From positions 310,001-374,000 of the forward strand of contig JBJLIX010000002.1 in assembly GCA_045563675.1 (NCBI GenBank): a DNA stretch of 64,000 nucleotides. Direction: 5' to 3'. This DNA is from AEGEAN-183 sp045563675 (lineage in GTDB: Bacteria; Pseudomonadota; Gammaproteobacteria; Magnimaribacterales; Magnimaribacteraceae). The stretch's first letter is position 1. The number at the start of each line of letters is the position of its first letter. Shown one piece after another: positions 1-8,951 of the stretch. The notes under the pieces are model-generated. The model did no database searches and was not told the origin of the DNA. It worked only from the letters and a program-made list of their open reading frames with translations. The translations under genes were made by a program, and so were the position numbers.

Positions 1-722
1 ACTGCAAAATGTTGAACGCACCTATTGTCCCAGATTACAAGATCACCATTATGCCATTTATGCTCATATATAAACTCTTTCTTACTACAATGCTCGTAAA
101 GAAGACTTAATAAATCTTCACTTTCCTTATTCGATAATCCTTCGATTTTTTCTACGAAAGCCTGTGTGACATATAAAGCCTTTTTATCAGTTTCAGGGTG
201 CGTTCTAAATATGGGATGCTTCACTGACTTTACTAAAGAGAGGTCGGCACCCGCTAGTAGAATTACTGATTTATTAGAATTTATTGCCTCTGAGGATGAA
301 AACTTTTCTTTTAGTGATTGTTCTAGTGATTCATAAGCTAAATATTGACTGGCAAAGAGAGTATTCCCGCCTTTATCGGGCATCTCTATAGCATAAAGAA
401 TTGTTGCATCAGGAGGCTCTTCTTCAAAAGTCACATCAGAGTGCCAGTGGGCGTTAGCATGAAATTCTTGTCCATAGTTTTCAATTTTAATTATTTCTGG
501 ATATTCATCTAACCCCTTAAAAACAGGATGTATTTGAGGCTGCCCCCAGATTTTAGTTACAGACAATAAATCATTAGGAGATAGATTTTGATCTTTGAAA
601 ATCAAAACTAGATTTTCTAAGAAAGCTTGCTTGATTAGTTTATAGCTCTCAGTTGATAAATTCTCTTTTAAATCAATATTACTTATTTCAGCCCCTAACG
701 GATTAATCTTTTTTATTTTCAT
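1..722 (-). CDS. TauD/TfdA-family 2-oxoglutarate dioxygenase, C-terminus cut by window edge
   Basis: About 240 residues are readable from an ATG at 722, and the gene runs off the left edge. The iron-binding H94-x-D96 motif lies in an AHWHSD context, as in the taurine/alpha-ketoglutarate dioxygenase family. The later HPIFRTHPET stretch and the distal histidine in WDNRCVQH (about residue 238) also fit this family. Such enzymes hydroxylate small substrates using Fe(II), O2 and 2-oxoglutarate. The substrate cannot be told from sequence. The missing end should hold the 2-oxoglutarate-binding arginine. It lies 7 bases downstream of the mini-Smr gene on the same strand, so the two may be co-transcribed. 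Confidence 0.9.
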   Translation of the reverse strand, partial: MKIKKINPLGAEISNIDLKENLSTESYKLIKQAFLENLVLIFKDQNLSPNDLLSVTKIWGQPQIHPVFKGLDEYPEIIKIENYGQEFHANAHWHSDVTFEEEPPDATILYAIEMPDKGGNTLFASQYLAYESLEQSLKEKFSSSEAINSNKSVILLAGADLSLVKSVKHPIFRTHPETDKKALYVTQAFVEKIEGLSNKESEDLLSLLYEHCSKKEFIYEHKWHNGDLVIWDNRCVQHFA

Positions 723-728
723 TTTAGA

Positions 729-947
729 TTAGAGTTTCATTACAGTAATTCTTCCAAAATCAAATCCTTTGCCTTCAGTATATTCTGAGCCACTTCTATC
801 TAAAACTTTCTTAACGAGCTCAACCATCCTACTGCTATTGCCACAAATAATAGTTAAAGGGGCCTGTTGTTGATTTAAGTAAATAAAGTTTTCTACAATT
901 AAATCAACCTCATGGTGTCTAACTCCATGTAGGTCCAATTTTTCCAT
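729..947 (-). CDS. Stand-alone mini Smr-domain protein
   Basis: This 72-residue protein begins with LDLHG and continues with an amphipathic helix and an IICGNSSRMVELV segment. That pattern matches the opening LDLHG motif and the glycine-containing TGxG-like loop of the Smr domain, the C-terminal nuclease domain of MutS2. The usual Smr domain is about 80-90 residues, so this is a minimal version with nothing attached. It sits 2 bases downstream of the amidohydrolase and just before the dioxygenase. Nucleic-acid binding or nicking is the family expectation, but the degenerate glycine loop makes activity uncertain. Confidence 0.6.
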   Translation of the reverse strand: MEKLDLHGVRHHEVDLIVENFIYLNQQQAPLTIICGNSSRMVELVKKVLDRSGSEYTEGKGFDFGRITVMKL

Positions 948-949
948 TT

Positions 950-2662
950 TTAATTGATTTGATTCCTTATAAGTTTGCCATTTAAGGCTCCAGTAGCTTC
1001 TCCATTTTTAAAGGCTACTTGACCTGAGACTATCGTATATTCATAACCGGTAGCTTTTTGAACCAATCTTCTTCCTCCAGCCGGTAAATCATTTAATACT
1101 TCTGGTTCATGAAGAGTTAGGTTTTCGAAATCAATAACATTAATATCAGCTTTAAGGCCTTCTTTTAGTAAACCTCTATCATTTATACCCAGAAGCTTAG
1201 AAGTTTCTAAAGTTTGCATGCTTATAAGTTTTTCTAAAGGAATTTTTTTCCCTCTTTTTCTATCTCTGCCCCAGTGCTGGATCAAGGTAGTTGGAAAACT
1301 AGCATCGCTTATAGCTCCGCAGTGAGCGCCTGCATCGCCAAGTCCTGAAATAGAATATGGGTGATTGAGCATCTTTTCAACATAATCAAGGTTACCTGGC
1401 AAATAATTAAATAAAGGGTGATAGATAAGGGCCTTCCCGTCTTTCTCCAATAAACAGTCATATGCAACTTCTTGAGGTGATATTCCTCCTCTGCTGGCTA
1501 TCGCTTCAAAAGAAGCATCAGGCTCAGGTTCGTAATTAGCAGGCTCACCCAACCTAAACATTTTATTAAAAGATTGTGTAATTTCCTCTACTAAAGGGTT
1601 GCCAATTGAAACAGGCTGTTCAGATAATATCTTCTCCCTGAATTTGGGGTCCTTCATTGTAGATACTTTTTCTTCCAAACTCTTTTTAGAGATTTCATAG
1701 AAGGAAGGGTAAAAAATAAAAGGATTTAGAGTAGCGGTTAACCCCATATTAATACCTGTTGCTCTTGGTGGAACTTGCCCATACATATTTATTCCTTGAT
1801 CTTGTGCTTTTTCAATCCCATCTAGAAGTTGATGCCACCAATCAGGTCTTTGGTCCATTTGCTCGACAGTTATAGATATAGGTCTGCCAGAAGATTCAGA
1901 CATTTCTTTAAAAATATCAAATTCAGTATCAAAATCATAAAAATCTGAAATACCTTGAAGAACTCCGCTTCTTATTTCTCCTAAAGACTTTGCTATGGAT
2001 ATTAATTCATTTTTGTGGGCTGTGATACTGGGTGTTAATTCACCGCTTGAATCTCTATGTTTTTCAGTTCTCGAAGTACTAAAACCAAAAGCCCCTGCTT
2101 CTACTGCTTCTTTAACGATGGAGCTCATTTCATCAATTTCTTCTTGGGTGGCTTCTTCCCTATCTATTCCCCTTTGACCCATAACATAAGCCCTAACTGC
2201 TCCATGAGGAATTTGAGTTCCTACATCTATTGCTAAAGGTTTATTTTCTAAAGTATCTAAATATTCAGGGAAACTCTCCCATTGCCAATTTATTCCTTCG
2301 TGAAGAGCTGTACCGGGTATGTCTTCAACTCCTTCCATTAAACTTATAAGCCAATCTCTCTCCTCAGGTTTACAGGGCGAGAAGCCAACACCGCAGTTGC
2401 CCATTACAACAGTAGTTACGCCATGATAAGTTGAGGGTCTTAAATAAGGATCCCAAGTTACTTGACCGTCATAATGAGTATGTATATCAACAAAACCAGG
2501 GGTTACGATCTTTGATTCTGCATCAATTGATTTATCTGAAACCTCGTTTTTTAAATCTCCTATTTTTGAGATAAGTCCATTTTTTACTCCTATATCAGCT
2601 TCAAATGGTTCTTTACCTGAACCGTCATAAATAGTTCCATTTCTTATAATAAGGTCATACAT
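950..2662 (-). CDS. N-acyl-D-amino-acid deacylase-type amidohydrolase
   Basis: The 570-residue protein opens with the beta-sandwich strand of amidohydrolases (YDLIIRNGTIYDGSG). The metal-binding H61-T-H63 follows in VDIHTHYDGQ, and a late GDAGAHCG motif carries the catalytic aspartate region. The PSTYHGVTTVVMGNCGVGFSP segment is typical of D-aminoacylase and N-acyl-D-glutamate deacylase relatives. The family hydrolyses N-acyl-D-amino acids or similar cyclic amides. No signal peptide is seen, so it is probably cytoplasmic. It is divergent from the metalloprotease gene at 2702, with only about 40 bases between them, so both promoters must lie in or near that gap. Confidence 0.85.
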   Translation of the reverse strand: MYDLIIRNGTIYDGSGKEPFEADIGVKNGLISKIGDLKNEVSDKSIDAESKIVTPGFVDIHTHYDGQVTWDPYLRPSTYHGVTTVVMGNCGVGFSPCKPEERDWLISLMEGVEDIPGTALHEGINWQWESFPEYLDTLENKPLAIDVGTQIPHGAVRAYVMGQRGIDREEATQEEIDEMSSIVKEAVEAGAFGFSTSRTEKHRDSSGELTPSITAHKNELISIAKSLGEIRSGVLQGISDFYDFDTEFDIFKEMSESSGRPISITVEQMDQRPDWWHQLLDGIEKAQDQGINMYGQVPPRATGINMGLTATLNPFIFYPSFYEISKKSLEEKVSTMKDPKFREKILSEQPVSIGNPLVEEITQSFNKMFRLGEPANYEPEPDASFEAIASRGGISPQEVAYDCLLEKDGKALIYHPLFNYLPGNLDYVEKMLNHPYSISGLGDAGAHCGAISDASFPTTLIQHWGRDRKRGKKIPLEKLISMQTLETSKLLGINDRGLLKEGLKADINVIDFENLTLHEPEVLNDLPAGGRRLVQKATGYEYTIVSGQVAFKNGEATGALNGKLIRNQIN

Positions 2663-2701
2663 GCTTCTATTTTACAAGAATTACATGATATTCTTATACT
2701 T

Positions 2702-5221
2702 ATGAAAACTTTTTTTAAAATACCCTTACTAACAACAATTATTCTATTTCTAGGTTTTTTTAATCTAACTTCTATCGTTTTTGCTGAAGAATCTAATGAG
2801 AGTGATCCTGCAAAAGAAGAAAGTCAGGAAGATAAAAAGAAAAGTTTAGAGTTTGTTGTTAAAGATTATGATGTATTTGAAGGGTTTATAAAAGCATATC
2901 AAGACCCTAAAACTAGTTCCATATACTTTTCTATAAGAGAAGATCAACTAAATAAGGAATTTATATACTTTGCTCATGTTTCTGACGGTGTAGTGGCTGC
3001 ACGAAGAAATAGAGGAAGTTATTTGGATAATGGAGTTTTTAGATTTGAGAGACATTTTGAATCTATTAGATTAATAAGGGTTAATACTGCTTTTTCTATA
3101 GACCCTAAGACAGCTCTATCTAAATCATCGGGAGCAAATATCTCTAATTCAGTAATTAAAGTATTTAGCATTAAAGCCAAAGACCAAGATAAAAAAGAAT
3201 TCCTTATAAATGTTTCTGGTTTATTTCTATCAGAATCATTAACTAAAATAGCTCCAATACCGTATCCAGAAGGTCCTCCTCCTAAATTTAAATGGGGGAA
3301 TATGAGTTCTGAAAAATCTAGAATACTTTCCCTTTTAAATTACCCTAAAAATACAGATGTAGAAATCGAATATGTATTCGAAAATCCGCCTAGTTGGGGA
3401 TATAAAGAAGAAGACGCTTCAGATCCTAGAAATATAAGCATTTCACTTCGCTATAGTTTTATTGAAATGCCTAAAAATGATTTTGTTCCACGCTTAGCTG
3501 ATCAAAGAGTTGGTTACTTTAGTGAGAGAATAACCGATCTTTCTTCTACTGACGTTACTCCTTATGCAGATTTAATCAATAGATGGGATCTTAAAAAGAA
3601 AAACCCGGAACAAGAGCTTTCTGATCCTATAAAACCTATAACTTTTTGGATGGAGAACACCACGCCCATTGAATTAAGAGATTACATTCGAGAAGGAGTG
3701 CTTGCATGGAACAAGGCATTTGAAAGCGCTGGATTTACTAATGCATTAGAGGTTAAACAACAACCTGACGATGCTGACTGGAATGCAGGAGATATTAGAT
3801 ACAACGTCTTAAGATGGACTTCCTCTCCTAATCCTCCTTTTGGTGGATATGGTCCTAGTTTTACTAACCCTAGAACAGGAGAAATTATAGGAGCAGACAT
3901 AATGCTAGAGTGGGTGTATCTAACCAATCGTATAAATCTAAATGCTATATTTCCAGAAGTAATGAATGGGGAATACTGTGCAGCCGGAGATTTTACACAA
4001 GAAGGAAACCTTCTCTCGAATTTAGTAATGAATTCTTTAGAAAAGGAGATGAATAAAAAAATTGTTAGACAAAGTATTGTTAGACTTACATTACATGAAG
4101 TTGGACACACTCTAGGGTTAAATCATAATTTTAAAGCTAGTTTTTTACATGACCCTATAAGCGTTCATAACCCTTCTATAACCCAAGAACAAGGGGTTAC
4201 ATCTTCTGTCATGGAATATCCAGCAGTGAATATTGCTCCACTTGGGATAGAGCAAGGAGATTATTATGATGTCGTTCCAGGAGCCTATGATAAATGGGCT
4301 ATAGAATTTGGATACAAACCAAATTTAACTAATGAAGAAAGAGAAGAGATACTATTTAGATCAAATCAACATGAATTAAAGTTTGGTAATGATGCAGATG
4401 ATATGAGGGTTCCTGGTAAAGGAATTGATCCTAGGGCAATGGTAAATGATATGAGCAGTGATCCCATTACCTATGCAGCTCAGAGAATTGAACTGGTTAA
4501 TAGCACAACAGAAAAATTACCTAATCAACTTAAAGGGGCTTCAACATGGGAAGAGTATAGATTAGCTTTGAATACTCTTATACGTGAAACCGGAAGATCA
4601 CTTAATACTATTTCTAGATACATAGGAGGAGTTTACGTAAATAGATCTACCCCTAAACAAGAATCTCCTCTAAAACCGTATGAACCAGTCCCATATGAGA
4701 TGCAAAAAAAAGCAATGGAGTTGTTAACGCTTCATGCATTTTCACCTAATGCCTTTCCAGTAAACTCAGAATTATTATCCATTGCGCAACTTGAAAGGAG
4801 AGGCTTTGATTTCTCAAGGGAACATGAAGATCCTAAAATCCATAAAGCTATCATGAGTATACAGTCTCAAATTCTTTCTCATTTATTAAGCGGCTGGACT
4901 TTAGACCGCATAACAGACTCAAGACTTTATGGAAATACTTATAATACTTTTGAAATGATGGGAGACCTCACTAACGCTATCTTCTTAGAGGATGCCAACT
5001 CTAAGGTCATTACCCAAAGACAGAACCTGCAAGCTTTATATGTACAAAGATTGTTAGAACTTATTGAAAGTTCGCGACCTGATCAAACTTCAGTTGCATC
5101 TGCTCATAAAGCCCTTAAAGACATTCAAAAAATTGTTAAAAGAAGATCTATGGATCAAGAAACACAAACACATAGAGAGTTCTTATTGTGGCAAATAGAA
5201 AGTTACCTTAGTTCTTCTTAA
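2702..5221 (+). CDS. Secreted zinc-dependent metalloprotease (DUF5117-like)
   Basis: The 839-residue protein has an N-terminal signal peptide (hydrophobic residues about 5-28), then a charged linker. A large N-terminal beta-rich domain follows. The zinc site HEVGHTLGLNH is at residues 465-475, the HExxHxxGxxH signature of metzincins. The order matches the bacterial zinc-dependent metalloprotease family with DUF5117/DUF5118 regions. It is expected to act in the periplasm or outside the cell on proteins or peptides. The stop codon overlaps by 4 bases with the convergent hydrolase at 5218, leaving no room for a separate terminator. Confidence 0.85.
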   Translation: MKTFFKIPLLTTIILFLGFFNLTSIVFAEESNESDPAKEESQEDKKKSLEFVVKDYDVFEGFIKAYQDPKTSSIYFSIREDQLNKEFIYFAHVSDGVVAARRNRGSYLDNGVFRFERHFESIRLIRVNTAFSIDPKTALSKSSGANISNSVIKVFSIKAKDQDKKEFLINVSGLFLSESLTKIAPIPYPEGPPPKFKWGNMSSEKSRILSLLNYPKNTDVEIEYVFENPPSWGYKEEDASDPRNISISLRYSFIEMPKNDFVPRLADQRVGYFSERITDLSSTDVTPYADLINRWDLKKKNPEQELSDPIKPITFWMENTTPIELRDYIREGVLAWNKAFESAGFTNALEVKQQPDDADWNAGDIRYNVLRWTSSPNPPFGGYGPSFTNPRTGEIIGADIMLEWVYLTNRINLNAIFPEVMNGEYCAAGDFTQEGNLLSNLVMNSLEKEMNKKIVRQSIVRLTLHEVGHTLGLNHNFKASFLHDPISVHNPSITQEQGVTSSVMEYPAVNIAPLGIEQGDYYDVVPGAYDKWAIEFGYKPNLTNEEREEILFRSNQHELKFGNDADDMRVPGKGIDPRAMVNDMSSDPITYAAQRIELVNSTTEKLPNQLKGASTWEEYRLALNTLIRETGRSLNTISRYIGGVYVNRSTPKQESPLKPYEPVPYEMQKKAMELLTLHAFSPNAFPVNSELLSIAQLERRGFDFSREHEDPKIHKAIMSIQSQILSHLLSGWTLDRITDSRLYGNTYNTFEMMGDLTNAIFLEDANSKVITQRQNLQALYVQRLLELIESSRPDQTSVASAHKALKDIQKIVKRRSMDQETQTHREFLLWQIESYLSSS

Positions 5222-6201
5222 AGGCCTTTTAAGAATTTCAATATCAGCTCATTAACTATTTCTGGTGCTTCTTGTTGGGTCCAATGTCCTATTCCTTCTA
5301 GCTCTTCAGCGAGAATCAGGTTGTCATAACTTGATTGGATTCTTTCTTTTAAACTTAGGTCACTGGGAACAAAGAAGTTAACTGGATCTAGGGATCCTGT
5401 AATAAAGAAAGCAGGTTGAGGTAAAGTTTCTGGAGATCCTTCTGATTCTTGCCAGTCAATATTTTGTGCTCTATATCTATTTAGGGGCCCTCTAAGACCG
5501 CTAATCTCAAACTGACTTACAAAATAATTAATATCTTCTTGGGTTAACCAGCCAGGTAAATCATTAAACTCATGCATTCCTTCTAAAAATGTGGAGTCTG
5601 GTCCTTTGCTTGGATTTAAACCACTACCGGACTGCTCAATCGCCCTTGCCATTCCTCTTCCATCTGAGTTTGTATAAGTAAGTCTTAAGGCTCTTTCTAA
5701 ATCATTTTCAAACTCTTCTTCAGCCACACCCTCTTTTTGGAAATAAAGTTGGTAAAAAAAACGATCTTTATAAATTTCTTTCCATAAATCAATAGTGGGT
5801 ATTGGTCCTCTAGGAAAATAAGGAACCGACAAGGTACCTGTGGCTGTAATAATTTCAGGATTTAATGCCGCTGTGTTCAATGCTATTGGCCCTCCCCAGT
5901 CATGACCAATAGTAATAGCTTCGTTGTATCCCAACGCTTCTATTAAACCCAAAACATCAGCAACTAAATTTTTCATAGAATATGCTTCAATTTCATGTGG
6001 CTTATCTGATTCTCCGTAGCCTCTAACATCATAGGCTACTGCTCTATAGCCAGCTGAAGCAACAGCTGGGAGTTGGTATCTATAGCTATACCAACTTTCA
6101 GGCCAGCCATGACAAAAAATTACCAACGGTCCTTCTCCTATAGATGCAATTCTTATATTTATTCCATTTGCTTTAACAATTTCAAATTTTATATTTTCCA
6201 T
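5218..6201 (-). CDS. Epoxide hydrolase-like alpha/beta hydrolase
   Basis: The protein has 327 residues. The oxyanion motif HGWPES starts at H31 and the nucleophile is D101 in GHDWGG, an aspartate rather than serine. The late GIGHWTQQE supplies the catalytic histidine. An aspartate nucleophile with an HGxP motif is characteristic of soluble epoxide hydrolases and related dehalogenases, and the tyrosine-rich FFYQLYFQ cap supports epoxide hydrolase. A clear GGAGAG ribosome site precedes the ATG. It is the last gene of a minus-strand group with the deazaflavin-type reductase and CDGSH protein, which suggests detoxification or breakdown of unsaturated or epoxidised compounds. The actual substrate is unknown. 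Confidence 0.85.
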   Translation of the reverse strand: MENIKFEIVKANGINIRIASIGEGPLVIFCHGWPESWYSYRYQLPAVASAGYRAVAYDVRGYGESDKPHEIEAYSMKNLVADVLGLIEALGYNEAITIGHDWGGPIALNTAALNPEIITATGTLSVPYFPRGPIPTIDLWKEIYKDRFFYQLYFQKEGVAEEEFENDLERALRLTYTNSDGRGMARAIEQSGSGLNPSKGPDSTFLEGMHEFNDLPGWLTQEDINYFVSQFEISGLRGPLNRYRAQNIDWQESEGSPETLPQPAFFITGSLDPVNFFVPSDLSLKERIQSSYDNLILAEELEGIGHWTQQEAPEIVNELILKFLKGL

Positions 6202-6209
6202 ATTCTCTC

Positions 6210-6623
6210 CTAAGAAGGTTGGCAGTTAAAAACAGGTATATTTCTATCTGTTTTCTTTTGATAGGAATCGTAAGGAGGCCAGAAGGAACATACTACTGGC
6301 CAAAGTTCTGCTTTTTTTTCGTCATTGACTTGTTGGGCCATTAGTTCAACTTTTCTTTTATTTAGAAATACTTTAATTTGAGGATTAGCCTTCAAATTCC
6401 AATACCAAGAAGGGTGTTGGTCTGCTCCCCCCATAGAGGCTACTAAAACAACCCCTTCTTCATAAGGAACATACATTAAAGGAATATTTCTAACTTTACC
6501 TGATTTAGCTCCTTGCATTTGTACAACGCAAATATCACTTCCTTTCAATTTATTCATTAATCTACCGCCAGAAAGCCTAAAGACAATAGATTGGATGGTC
6601 ATGTATATTTTAAAAAACAACAT
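6210..6623 (-). CDS. Deazaflavin-dependent nitroreductase-family protein
   Basis: The 137-residue protein shows the family pattern of an AKSGKVRNIPLMYVPYEEGVVLVAS core followed by HPSWYWNLKANPQIKV. This matches the F420-dependent, Ddn-like flavin split-barrel family. Its start ATG shares one base with the stop codon of the upstream CDGSH gene (TAATG), so translation is probably coupled. Whether this organism makes F420 cannot be judged from the window, and homologs outside F420-making lineages may use FMN or another flavin. Confidence 0.8.
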   Translation of the reverse strand: MLFFKIYMTIQSIVFRLSGGRLMNKLKGSDICVVQMQGAKSGKVRNIPLMYVPYEEGVVLVASMGGADQHPSWYWNLKANPQIKVFLNKRKVELMAQQVNDEKKAELWPVVCSFWPPYDSYQKKTDRNIPVFNCQPS

Positions 6624-6856
6624 TAATCTTTCTCCTTAGGTTCTAATTTTAACTGAAGCTTGCCATTTTCATTAGAAACATTAACTATTGAATCTTCATA
6701 AAACCACATTCTTACTGGCTGTATACCATCTAATTCTTTATGGGTTCCATCACATAGTGGGTATTTTTGACTCTTTCCACATGTACACCATGAATATCTT
6801 TGATCTTTTTTTATTTCAAAGCTAATACTTTTTGAGTCATTGTTTTCTGATTTCAT
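6623..6856 (-). CDS. CDGSH-type iron-sulfur protein
   Basis: This 77-residue protein contains C-T-C-G-K-S-Q-K-Y-P-L-C-D-G-T-H. That is the complete CxCx2Sx3PxCDGTH signature that binds a redox-active 2Fe-2S cluster through three cysteines and one histidine. The single motif and small size match bacterial CDGSH proteins. It is the first gene of a three-gene minus-strand operon with the deazaflavin-type reductase and the epoxide hydrolase. An electron-transfer role with the neighbouring reductase is possible but inferred only from position. Confidence 0.85.
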   Translation of the reverse strand: MKSENNDSKSISFEIKKDQRYSWCTCGKSQKYPLCDGTHKELDGIQPVRMWFYEDSIVNVSNENGKLQLKLEPKEKD

Positions 6857-6907
6857 AACTTATTAACCTTTAATTGTATAAAATATAACTCATTAACTAA
6901 AAGTTTC

Positions 6908-7441
6908 ATGACTAAGATTTATATTTTTTTAATAAGCTCTTTATACAGTCTATCTATTTTTTCTTTAAATCCATGTCCAGATAACCCTGAAGATAAATGG
7001 CATAACTGCTTTGGTTCTTATCAATATCCGTCAGGAGAAACCTACTCAGGGGAATGGAAAAATAATTTATTTGATGGTGATGGTGTTTTTCTTTATCAAA
7101 ATGGAGATAGATACGTAGGTCAGTTTAAAAAAGACCTTCCTGAAGGCAACGGCACATATCAATATAAAAACGGTGATTTATACGTAGGAGACTGGAAAAA
7201 AGGTAAAAGACATGGAATAGGATTCTATGCACACTCTGTTGGTGAATGGGAAACTGACTTATACGTAGGTGATTTTGTTGAAGATATGAAAAATGGTGAG
7301 GGAATTTATACCTTTACTGATGGCGTTAGATATATTGGAGAATTTAAAGACGATAAAAAGGAAGGGAAAGGACGATATATATACCTAGATGGGTCAACTA
7401 AACAAATAGAATGCTTAGCTGACCTATGTAAGGAGATTTAG
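6908..7441 (+). CDS. Secreted MORN-repeat protein
   Basis: The 177-residue protein has a short hydrophobic signal peptide (about residues 3-20). At least five MORN repeats of the YxGxWKxxxxxGxGxxxYxxGxxY type follow, spanning roughly residues 40-165. Two cysteines lie near each end. MORN repeats form elongated beta-hairpin stacks that bind lipids or proteins; bacterial versions have no single known role. It is divergent from the CDGSH operon with about 50 bases between. It converges on the small secreted protein at 7451. Confidence 0.8.
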   Translation: MTKIYIFLISSLYSLSIFSLNPCPDNPEDKWHNCFGSYQYPSGETYSGEWKNNLFDGDGVFLYQNGDRYVGQFKKDLPEGNGTYQYKNGDLYVGDWKKGKRHGIGFYAHSVGEWETDLYVGDFVEDMKNGEGIYTFTDGVRYIGEFKDDKKEGKGRYIYLDGSTKQIECLADLCKEI

Positions 7442-7450
7442 TAAAAAATT

Positions 7451-7726
7451 CTATTTTTTAGCTTTTTGGCACTTTATGCCATAACCTCTTTCATTTAAAA
7501 CTTGTACCATACTTGAAGATTGACTTTCACCTGCATAAGTTCCTTGTGAAGTAACAGTTCTTTGGTTTCTGTAAATGGCAAAAACAAAACCCTCCACACA
7601 CAAACTATGAATAACCCCCGAACGAGGATCGTCTCCCAAAACTAATTTTGTTGTTACAGTGTTCTCTTCTAACGCCATTGCACTTAAAGAAAAGCAGACA
7701 AAAGTTAAAGTTAATATTTTTTTCAT
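7451..7726 (-). CDS. Small secreted protein, unknown function
   Basis: This 91-residue protein has an N-terminal signal peptide (MKKILTLTFVCFSLSAMA, cleavage expected near residue 18). The mature part carries two cysteines (in SLCVEG and IKCQKA) that could form one disulfide. A GGAGAAA ribosome site precedes the ATG. No family is recognised. It is convergent with the MORN gene, with 9 bases between the stop codons. The gene for tRNA-Gly lies just upstream on the same strand. Confidence 0.65.
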   Translation of the reverse strand: MKKILTLTFVCFSLSAMALEENTVTTKLVLGDDPRSGVIHSLCVEGFVFAIYRNQRTVTSQGTYAGESQSSSMVQVLNERGYGIKCQKAKK

Positions 7727-7797
7727 ATTTCTCCTTATTGAAGTAAAAAAAAGATTATAGAACTTTTTAAAAAAAGATTACATTTTTAATAAATCGA

Positions 7798-7873
7798 TGG
7801 AGCGGGTAACCGGAATCGAACCGGTATCATCAGCTTGGAAGGCTGAGGTAATAAGCCGTTATACGATACCCGC
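7798..7873 (-). tRNA. tRNA-Gly (anticodon UCC)
   Basis: Read on the minus strand, the acceptor arm GCGGGTA pairs with TACCCGC and is followed by discriminator T and an encoded CCA. The T-loop reads GGTTCGATTCC. The 7-base anticodon loop CTTCCAA gives anticodon TCC, for glycine. The length is 76 with CCA. Confidence 0.95.
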
Positions 7874-7919
7874 TTTAAAGTGAATGCGAATTATACAGAA
7901 ATAGTATTTAGATCCTGTT

Positions 7920-8336
7920 TTATTCCCACCCTATTTGTTTATTAAAGTAATGGGGATTCCATATTTTAGTTAGGTGTTTAATCTTGTCCTCTTGAAATTC
8001 TAGAGCGTAGACATAATCAACTTCGCCTTTTAAACCCGTAGGGGCTACAGGACCTCCTTCTGCAGTATGAGTACCTGAAAATACAGCAAAGAAAGAAATA
8101 TGATTATTCTCCTCATCAACAGTAACTGACTTAATTTCGTAAGAGCAATCAGGAAGAATACTACACACACCTTGCATCCAATTAGCATAACCTTCGATAC
8201 TATTTATTTCTAATAAAGGTTGAGCGTGTGAAGAAAAGGATGCTTCTTCTAAACAATAATCTTTACAGACATCCCAGCCCATACCTTTTTCACAATTTTC
8301 AAAAAAACTATTTGCAACATCTTTTATATTCGACAT
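7920..8336 (-). CDS. SnoaL/NTF2-like small protein
   Basis: The 138-residue protein starts at the ATG at 8336. An upstream TTG at 8348 is in frame, but the GGAGGG ribosome site (8341-8346) lies between the two and points to the ATG. The sequence has the helix-then-sheet pattern of the NTF2/SnoaL fold: an N-terminal VANSFFENCE helix, then IKSVTVDEENNHISFFAVFSGTH and VDYVYALEFQEDKIKHLTKIWN strands. Such proteins are small enzymes or ligand-binding proteins. The substrate is unknown. Confidence 0.7.
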   Translation of the reverse strand: MSNIKDVANSFFENCEKGMGWDVCKDYCLEEASFSSHAQPLLEINSIEGYANWMQGVCSILPDCSYEIKSVTVDEENNHISFFAVFSGTHTAEGGPVAPTGLKGEVDYVYALEFQEDKIKHLTKIWNPHYFNKQIGWE

Positions 8337-8375
8337 ATTTCCCTCCAAATAAGAATGTACTAATTAAACTATAAC

Positions 8376-8412
8376 AAAAAAAAAGCAGTAGATTCGTATA
8401 GAAACCTACTGC
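8376..8412 (-). terminator. Rho-independent terminator of the 8430 gene
   Basis: On the minus strand a 7-base-pair stem (arms at 8385-8391 and 8406-8412) is followed at once by a run of nine T. It lies 18 bases after the stop codon of the membrane protein at 8430, which it should end. Confidence 0.8.
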
Positions 8413-8429
8413 ATTAAAGCGAAAGACTA

Positions 8430-8837
8430 CTATTCTGCTTTTTTGATCCAAACAGGCAACAACATCATTAACAGTACAGCAGCCCACCATACTATAAAGA
8501 ATGGATTAGCTGGAATTAAACTAAATACAGGCGCAGAGCTTACATCAATAAAATCTACAAAACTCTGAGCATTCTCAGAAATACTATCTAATTTACTTAG
8601 AGCATAGGCAGTATTCTCCCAAGTGACCTGAAGAAAGGCATTTATAGTTAATCCGTTATAAACAACTCCTATACCAAATATTGAAACCAAGATTTTGTTT
8701 AATATTGGAGCTCCATGATCATATATCCTTAGACCTGCTCTAAATGTAACCCAAATTAAGAAGGATACACCTGCTAGATATAAAGCATTACTGATCATAA
8801 AAGAGTTGAAATTAGAATAAAGTTGAAATTCATCCAT
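8430..8837 (-). CDS. Small membrane protein, unknown function
   Basis: This 135-residue protein has about three hydrophobic segments (roughly residues 14-32, 43-65 and 108-130) and a charged C-terminus (WIKKAE). An AAGGAGAAAT ribosome site sits upstream of the ATG. A clean rho-independent terminator follows. It has no recognised family. It is probably a single-gene transcript, since about 110 non-coding bases separate it from the phosphatidylcholine synthase upstream. Confidence 0.65.
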   Translation of the reverse strand: MDEFQLYSNFNSFMISNALYLAGVSFLIWVTFRAGLRIYDHGAPILNKILVSIFGIGVVYNGLTINAFLQVTWENTAYALSKLDSISENAQSFVDFIDVSSAPVFSLIPANPFFIVWWAAVLLMMLLPVWIKKAE

Positions 8838-8951
8838 ATTATTTCTCCTTAAAAATTAAAATATTAAAAAACTATTTTTCTAATATTAATAGTGATAATA
8901 GCACTCTTAATAGCTAACTTAAAATAAGTAGATCCTCCTTTATGAGTGATA

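Noticed and set aside
3682..4110. 142-residue open frame opposite the metalloprotease
   Set aside because: It runs antisense through the zinc-site coding region of a clearly real gene, has no ribosome site and shows no family-like pattern.
8308..8490. 60-residue frame on the minus strand overlapping the terminator at 8376-8412
   Set aside because: It crosses the terminator and the ribosome site of the SnoaL-like gene and shares sequence with two genes in other frames.
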